Source of the DNA: Apostichopus japonicus
Lineage: Eukaryota > Echinodermata > Holothuroidea > Aspidochirotida > Stichopodidae
Assembly: GCF_037975245.1 (NCBI RefSeq)
Contig: NC_092577.1
Location: forward strand, 14,247,013-14,311,012
Length of the DNA stretch: 64,000 nt
Direction: 5' to 3'
This document shows, in pieces, positions 41,101-50,300 of the stretch. Position 1 is the stretch's first letter. Each line of letters opens with the position of its first letter. Under the pieces are notes generated by a model. It saw only the letters and a program-made list of their open reading frames with translations. It ran no database searches and was not told where the DNA came from. A program made the position numbers and the translations under genes.

Positions 41101-41294
41101 CAGGGAAGCAGCTGCAAGGTACTTTAAGCACACAGGAGCTTGCAGTGTTTAGAAGGTAAAATTGAATTGATTATCGTCACCTTCAGTGGCGAAGGCAGAT
41201 GTCGGAGGGAGACAGGGGAAAGTCCCCACATAAATTTTGGGGTTGAAACGGGGAAGGTCAAAATTAAATGAATGTGTAGCAAGTGATATGACAG

Positions 41295-41325
<31 letters not shown>

Positions 41326-44300
41326 GAGTGGTTATTCTGTGTGAATTGTCAGATTCAAAGCACCAGGTGTGCACTCTGTACAATCATAACACTTAGGTAA
41401 TACGCCCTCAATGACCGTTATACAAAGCCAATTTATACGCATTCACATACCAGTAGAACCACTGTGGTCGAGTAGTACGGACTTCGGTCTGAAAAAAACA
41501 TGTTCGGTCTATCAAATTATTTCGAGTTGGTTACCATCATCTTTGATCTCTAGAGTAAGGCAAAAATATGTCACCAAAACAGAACTGGCATTGTTCGATA
41601 CGGGTGGCAGGTGCCTACAGTGGAGTTACGACCTATCTTACCGGTTTCGAACCTCTGGACATACAATCAGCGTCCATAGCCTAGTGGTTAGGGTGTCCGC
41701 ATATTAAGCGGGAGGCCCGGGTTCGAATCCCGGTGGAGGCTGGAAGTTTTTTCACTGTTCTGGATTTCCGTATAACACACACATGAAGAGTCACATACAC
41801 TCTCATTAAACAAATGAAGTTAATGAGGTATTTTCCACCGAAGCTCCCTTACCGGTACAAACAGTCTCATAAGACATAGTATATTGGACAAAGGAAGGAT
41901 AACCCCCTCCCCCCCCCCCCCCGCGACGGATGTCAGCCAAATGTGTGCCTCCCTACGTTCCTGATTATAGGCTTTACCGTAGTTTTGTACTGTTGATACC
42001 CAATAGAAGTGATTTATAATTTCTGTGGTATACACAATTGGAATGTTGGTTAAGCTAACATGTAATATTTGTAGACAGAAAGTCGATCGCCCTTTGTAAA
42101 TAATAGAAAGGTTTTTCGAGTTGATATCTAGGGGTGTGGGATGTGTGTGATTGTACATTTCCGGTTTTATCTTCATCAGCGTAACAGAGGATAGAGTCTA
42201 CATGGTGTCATGAAATGGCATATCAACCACAAGCGTTAATTAATTTAAGTTCAATTTGAGTATTAAAATAGGGATAAATATTTGTCGTTGCCACCTCAGA
42301 CCATGGCAGGAAGGTTGGCTTCGCGTCTGGTCACCTCCATGTGGTATATCTTTCATGTTCAAACTGATGTGAGTGAAAATATTCACACCACCGTCACCGT
42401 CAATGGTGGTTTTGCACACTTGTAGCACAGAAAGACATACAATTTAAAGCTAATACTAAAATGGAATATAAATTAAAATATTGCATATTTGTGATTAAAA
42501 TCTGAAACGTGCACGCCCCTTTCTTTGAAATTTTAAACTGTCCGCTCACATTTTCGTGAAAAAAATGAAGGGGTCCTTTTCTATGATTGAAAAAGTAATA
42601 TTTATTTTATTCATGAAAAGTAAGCTCTTTTCATTTTTGTAATACTAACAAGTGTTTTTTTTTTCTCTCGTAAATTATAAGTATGATACTTTCTCCATTT
42701 GGTAATTGCAAGTGGCCATTTGCTGACAACAAGAGACAGGGGCATAAGCTGTATGCGACCCCAATTCTGACAAAATACTTTCAAAAGTGAAATTTCAGAT
42801 AATTGACGGGGCTCTTTTTGGCATACGTCCCACTGCCCCTCAAAGTTGCTACTCCCCCTCCCCCCCCCACCTCCTCCCAACCGCCCACCAATTCAACCTT
42901 TTCTTTTCCAGTCTTCGTCATTTCAAAAAGTTTCTAAATGTATTTCATTCGATTTAATAGGTATGAAAACTCCTCTTTGCTTTGGTCATAGCTTGATCCT
43001 CTGAAAGGCCATGGTAACATCTGAAACAATCGTTTGAATTCGGTGACCAAAAAGGTGGAAAACATATTTCATTACTGGTCGAAAGCCGAAAGCACTGCCG
43101 GCTTTTATTATTGTAGTGCGCGTGAGCATTAATCGCCTTGTGTAACAAACTTCTTCAAAACAATACGTAACTTTCTCTACTTTGGTTCGTTCTTCTCCAA
43201 TTAAACAAGACAGTTAACATTTGAACGCATTTGAGTTAAAAACATCCTGCAAAATAGTTGCAAGCAACAAATGTTAATCGTATTTATCCGCAATGACTCG
43301 GTGTTATTTGGTGATCTCGGGCAAGAATAGCTAGCCCGTAATGGCATGGCATTATATACTACACATTCATAGTTAGTTTCCAAAGCTAGCAGCTCCGTGG
43401 GTAGCCTATATGGCGTATATTATGTGTTTTGGATGTAGATACACCAGGGCCAGGAAATCGAACAAGCAGTTTTTAATAGACAGGAGCAGTGGCGGCGGAA
43501 CCGGGGGGGCTTGGGGGGGGCTCAGCCCCCCAATAAAAAAGTTGAGGGGGCAAATGCTTGATTAGCCCCCCAATATTTACCAAGGCTCCGAAACGTACAT
43601 CTGCCCATTTTTCAATGCATACTTGTCGATCTGTCCGATGCACACGTATACTCTATAGGTGTAATAATTTTAGTAATTGCTGGGGGACCCTCGGCCCGTC
43701 CCTTGGCTATAGACCACATTGTCATCCCAACCGCGTCTTCACGCCCCGTGAAAAGTGGAAGCAGTGAGTGTGAGTACCGGTAAGCGTAACACGACTTCGT
43801 CTTAGGCCAATGACTTGCCTCATTTCAGCCAGTTCTCCAACATCCCCTTACTTAGTGGCGGATCGAGCGTCCATATATACAGTCAGGGGCGGATGCCCCC
43901 CCCCCCCTGACGGACTCAAATGGACTGCTGGCGCCCTTTTCAGCTTTTCACTACTTTTTACTTATTCGCGATTTTGGACTATTTTATTGCGCTCTCATAT
44001 ACCTATTGACATTTGTCATATTCTGTCGGTGTATTTTCCGACAAAATGGCGACGACACCTATTTATTCTCCGTTTATCTGCAAATTAGCAAGGCCCCGGA
44101 AAGGGTCATTTCCTGCAATCTCGGGAGTATCTTTACTCAAAAATTTTCTGTACGCTCCGCGCCGACCTGTGGTGGCGCTCCGCTTAGATAGTGTCGAAAG
44201 CGCCCTACAGACCATTCTTGCCCCCCCCCGACCAATACCCCTAGCCCCGCCACTGCCCTTACTATACTCAAAAACGTCTTTGCGAGTAGGCTACGAGTAA

Positions 44301-47300
44301 TAGCTATTCTCTTAAAACACCATCGAATATACAAATTACAATGTTTTTACAGACTTTACGTGCAATCTGAGAAATTGCAGGCTTGAGACCCATATTTTAG
44401 GGCCAGGTATTCGCAGCATAAAACACTCGGGAAGTGCCGTTTCCGGCCATCTGGGGGTTTGAAAAAAACCCAAAATTTACTTGTACGCTCCGCGCCAACC
44501 GATGGTGGCGCTCCGCTTAGATAGTCTCCACACATTAGCCCCCCCCCCCCAATAATTTTTCCGTTCCGCCGCGCCTGGACAGGAGAGTGTTACATTTGTG
44601 CAATGATAGACCTACATTTGTATTTGCTAGATTAAGCGTGCAATAGACCTTCGTAAACCACCGTTTATTCGTTAAAAAAAAAACTCGTTGTTCATTTTGA
44701 CCAATCAGTGTCCAGGACTATGGGTATTCTCTGTCACGTCCGGAACAGACGTGAGTTGTGATTGACAACCGGTGAATCTGTGTCGCTTTTAGCCTAAATT
44801 TCTTCGTTTATATTACAGGCGCATGCTAGCTAGAGTACTGTTCATAAATAAAGCCTAGTTTTGGTCCACGTTAAAGAACCAAACGCGGAACTTCCTTATT
44901 AGTGACCGAAATAAATTCAAAAGGGTTGCAGTTACAAACACCTTTTTCGAATTGAATATCAACAACTAACTAAATTTCACCTTCACCGCGTACTATAATG
45001 ACACGTATTTTGTATGCAAATACAGTTGTTCTAGTTCGCCACTGGTTTTTTTTTAGTACATCTGTAAGTAGGACTCACAAATGCATGTCCACTTTTCGAA
45101 TTGGATTCACGATCTTTCCAACTTAAACGTCAACATTCTATTTGATCAATAACAGTAACGATTGCACAGCTGGGTCGAGATGGAGTTTGTTTTTATGTGT
45201 TATAACTTGAATATAGTGCGTGCCAAATTGGCAGTTAAATCCTAAACCTACATTTTAGTATTTATTTTTAGTTTGAATTAGCTGGCCATCCTTTGTTAAT
45301 CAAATACCTGGTTATCCTTAATGAACTATAAAAGTTTGGCAAGGTCTAATAGAATGAGGTTATGTACGCTAGTATGTAAATATTTCTTATATTAATACAT
45401 TGGATGACGTATACAGAAAGTTCGGATTGTTTGGCATATACATATTACATAAGCATGTACTGCACTGGTAACTTCGATCACATACTGTCACCCGATACTC
45501 ATATCTGGAACAGTAACTACTGTTCATGTCCTGTAACACGTGTTACACGTGTTGCGAACACAAAGTAATAATTACTGATGCTCGGTTGTGGGGCATGAAC
45601 ACTAGTTGTTGTACCAACCATTGAGTACGAGTTCATCAATATGCGATTCTAAAATGAAGTCGTGTCTAGTCGTTTTATGCTCCGAGTAGGCCTACACTGA
45701 AAAAATAAACTAGTCAATATTGCCACGGACTAACGTTAAATTAGTTTGTAACGTTAGTCAATGCACACGAACTAGCAAAAATCTTCGTTTCATCGCTTCT
45801 TCTTAGTCAGTTTACACTGACTAAGGAAAATATAATCGCAGCTTAGTCGGTGGCGACGGACTAAGGTATTTTAACCCATGGACTAAGAACGATACGGACA
45901 CCCGATTTACGCCATAATCGTAGCTTAGTCGGTGTCGACGGACTAATGTATTTTAACCCAATTCGATTCACTTCAATTTGGAAACCGAGAGGCAACGGCA
46001 GCTTGCTGGACTTGGCATAGTTTCATACGATCACTCTAAGCAACTTTCAACCGTAAATCACCCAAGATGGTCTTTAGAAGAATGGAGGTATTAACTGCCA
46101 TCATCGGCCTACCTGTTATTCCTTTAACTTGAAGGTAAAATTAAAGTTAATTGTTAGGCCACTGGCACTAGTACTCATGTATTATGGTTAGTGTAACGCT
46201 ACCGTTGTCACGCTGGCGTTTCGCAATACACAAGTGCAATGACAGTGAGTAGCCTATAGGCTTCTACTGGGTACTGCAGTGCATTCTCAACACTAAAGTG
46301 TGCATTCTAAACACCAATTAAAAATGTGTTATGTGTGTATTGGGCTAGACTGAACAGTGGCACATAATCTTCTAATTTATTCCCAAACAAATGCTGGAAC
46401 TATAAGTCTCAATAGTTTATTTGAAGTCTACACTCATTTGGTAAAGATTTCCTGTAATATCCCATGTGAATCTAAATGGGTAGGCTTTGTGATATTGAAT
46501 AAGCAAGGCTAGACCTTCAAACGTACAGTCATAGTAGGCTGAACAAATTATGTTGGCTAGTCAACGGTATTATATGTTGCGAGCAGTCAGGATGCACGCT
46601 TCAGTTCTATTTAACCTTTTCATTTATCATTTTTTAGTATTTAATTTCCGGTCACGCTCAGGAAACAATTGCGACATTCCTTCACGGTCGACTTGTTTAC
46701 TGTAAGAAGTATTAACCGTTTTTTCTCAGGAAAGCTTGATAGTCTGAAGTTATTATAACATGTGCTTTTAGTATACTGCCAAAAGAGTAAGTTGTTGTAT
46801 TTGTATTGATATTTTATGTAGAAGTAACGGAAAATTTAGTATGTTTAGTTTGGTCTATAATTGCACGTTTTTTTTCTGTCCAATGTAGTGCAGGGTTCAC
46901 TTGCGCGAATTCAAATTATTCTGTTTATGTATATGTTTATGCATCGATTCGTAGATTATGTTTTTTGACATTTATTTGTAATTCAAGCATATCTGTTTAG
47001 TAGCAAAGTTTAAAGGTTAAGATTAATTAGTTTTCTCTTTTTGATCCTAGATTGAATGAAACTCATTGACGTAAATAATAGATCAGATGATACAGTTTAA
47101 CGCAGTTGCTAAAACTCTGGGTATTCTCTAGTCTTCGCCGGTCCATTATATACTTTAGTACTACTACTAAGACTAAATCAAAACGACCGAAAGACAAACT
47201 TAGTGTAACAAAGTATTGATTCTCCTCTAGCCTAGGTCTAAACAGGCTTGTTATGTGAGCAAGCAAAATAACAACTAAAAACGATTATGCCTATAAATAA

Positions 47301-50300
47301 GTTGGCTCAGTGCATTTCTGTTTCTAAAATTTTATATTTTTAAAGATCATAAAAACAAACAAAGATTTAGCCCATGTTTTATTATCTCTGTATTCTGGGC
47401 ATTTGATTCTGGTTGCAATGGTGATGACACTCTCGTTCAAATTTTCAGCTTTATACAGTCTGCTTCAAACTTTGGGATTGTTTTTTGAGACTATAGTGGA
47501 AGCAATTCTCACATAACTTTGTGGTGACAACTTTATTTATTTATTTTTTCAAATGATGAATACTTTGCTGTTTCTTTTTTCCAGCAGGAATTGAAAAGCC
47601 AAATATCTAAGTCAAGGGTGAGGTTTCCTGTGATGTACGACACCAGTGTGGAGGCAACAACAGAAGAGGAGAACTGTCTTATATATGGCTTAAAGACATG
47701 TTTTAAGATGATATATTGGTACCCTTCGCAGAACAAAAGAGTTTATCCAAGAGTCCAAAAAGCAAAGGAACAAGTACCATAGAGAAAAAAGATGGAAGAG
47801 TGAGTTTAACTATTGTACCCAACTGTTTAATGATATTAAAGATACTTTTCATAACCTGTTTTAAAAAAAAAACAGTCTAGTATATCATTTACGTGCAAGC
47901 TTCATAAGTTTGGTCAAATTTTCACAGATCTGTAGAGCGGGAGTCCAGAGGGTTTGGTTAGCTGGGAAGGTAATTTTTATTGGTGGGGTACCCCTGCCAG
48001 TAGACCCCCAATATGCCCATCCCCTCATTGACCTAGGTGAGCTCATGATTTGACCAGTTGAAACCTACAGGAAAATGATAGATATCACTTCATATGTAAG
48101 GATGGGCATTTCCAGTATTTTATATTGGTGGGCCACCACTGCCAGAGTCCGCAAATCCCTTACATATAGAATCCTGTCAATCATTTTCCAGTAGTTTTCA
48201 ACTGGTTAAATCATGAGCTGACCTAGATCAATGAGGGGGGGGGGGCATTTTGGGGGTCTACTGGCAGGGGTACCCCACTAATATAAAATACTGGAAATGC
48301 CCATCCCTTACATATGAAGTGATACCATTTTCCAGTAGTTTTCAACTGGTTACATCATGAGCTCATCTAGGTCAATGGGGGATGGGCATTTTGGGGGTCT
48401 ACTGGCAGGGGTACCCCCCCACCAATAAAAATTACTGGCAATGCCCATCAGTTGTATCTGAAGTCCTAACCAACATTTTCCAGTAGGTTTCAAGTGGTTT
48501 CCTCATGAGCTGACCTAGGTCAGCCTTGAGGGGTCAATTATAGATCACTGGCAGGGGTACCCCACCACCAATAATTACTGGCGATGGCCATTTGTTGCTC
48601 TTGGGGCCATACCTGACACATTGTACTTACTTTGATGTGTTACCATGAAAACTGATCTAGGTTAGCTATCAGGTGACTTTAAAATTGCTCTCCCAGCCAC
48701 ACCCACCACAGTCGGTTTGCCATTCGTCTGGTTTCATATACAGGAATGCACTGTGAACATTGTGATGTACAAGGCAATTGGTTACCTTCCCAGCTAACCA
48801 AACCCTCTGGACTCCCGGTCTATTGGGATCATTATTAACATGATTAACATAATTATTAAGCTTTGAAAAATAACTTGGTGTTATGCTGTGCAAAGCTAAT
48901 AATTATTTGGTAAAGCTGCTATTCCTGGCTTATAATTTGAGGGACCTAGATTTAAATGTATACTTCCCAATATGTTATAAAATTTTAATGTAAATGTATG
49001 TTTATGATAATGTGAGTTATCATGTGCTATATCTGTATCTGTGCTTACACGTATATCATATTTTCTGTTCACAGGTCAATTATGGTGCAGATTTTGGCTT
49101 CCTGAAGACAAGTGGGAGGCCATTTGTAGTTAGGAGAAACACTCTTTGTTCGTGAAGACTTAACTGGCGTCGATTTGGGGTACCACTTTAAAACGAAAGT
49201 CATGAGGAACCCTTGCCCAAGATTCAACTTTGCATTATTGTGCAGTGCTATACTTTTGCGATTCATGTTTGATCCATTAACTTGTCTTAACTTTGTTGGA
49301 ATAAAATCATATTTTCAAATTTTTGTTTACAGTGATTTCTTCCCTATCTGTCGAAAGTCAGCCTTTGTAGACATCAGAAGTTTTATCAGAAATAAATACT
49401 GCCAAAGTACACATTATTTGTGTTTCTTCTGCTCTCTTTTCTTTCAGTGATGCTAGTCAGTGAAACTAGTCGGGTTTAATTCTTTCAGTGATTCTAGTCA
49501 GTGCAACTAGTCAGTCGATACCGACTAAGAAAGGTTAGTCGGGAGAGGCACCATCCTGACTAATGTAAAACCTGCTATAAACTAGTCGGTGGCTCATATA
49601 AATTAGTCGGTAAAGACCGACTAATGTCACCAACTAATGTAACTGACTAATATACATTTACCGACTAAGAAATTGTTGATCGACTAACTTGACGGACTAA
49701 GATGACCCACTAAGAAATCCAACTGACTAAGGAATAAATTAGTCGGTATAGCAACTGACTAAGGCTATGTTAGTCGGGAGAGGCACCAGATGGACTAACG
49801 TTATGTTAGTCGGTGAACCAATTTAAGTTTTCAGTGTATGGATATACCCGAACATGCCTTTCCTCGTTCTCGGCACGACGGATTGGCGTAATTTAAAGAG
49901 AGGTGTTAACTGGAATCAAGCAGTACCGTACCTATAAACAATATTAACACAGTTGAACACTAGTTGCTGTACCAGCTATGAGTATCGGCTGTTGCCGTAG
50001 ATCGACCATGTCCACGATCGTGTTTCTGCCAAATTATAGCCTAATTAGTAACCCCCTTCTTTCTACAAGTACCATGATAATAGGCGTTGCTATGCGGGTA
50101 AATACGTACCAAGATGTCAGCTGTGAGATGATGTCGTGTGTAACAAGAACATGTTAACAACAGGGGCGCAACCATTTTTTTTTGTAGGAGGGGTGGCTGA
50201 GGCTTATAAGATGTTAAGTCGTCCATTGAGGTGTCTATTGGGGCGTCCCTCCCCTTCGAGAATTTTTTTTTTTGGGGGGGGGGGTTAGATGCAAAATTGG

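Noticed and set aside
41185-41290. CAGTGGCGAAGGC as the left end of another hAT element
   Set aside because: No matching right end or 8-bp duplication was found; the sequence runs into an (AT)n tract.
41411-41707. 98-codon plus-strand frame
   Set aside because: Its end overlaps the tRNA-like sequence and the rest has no family match or splice support.
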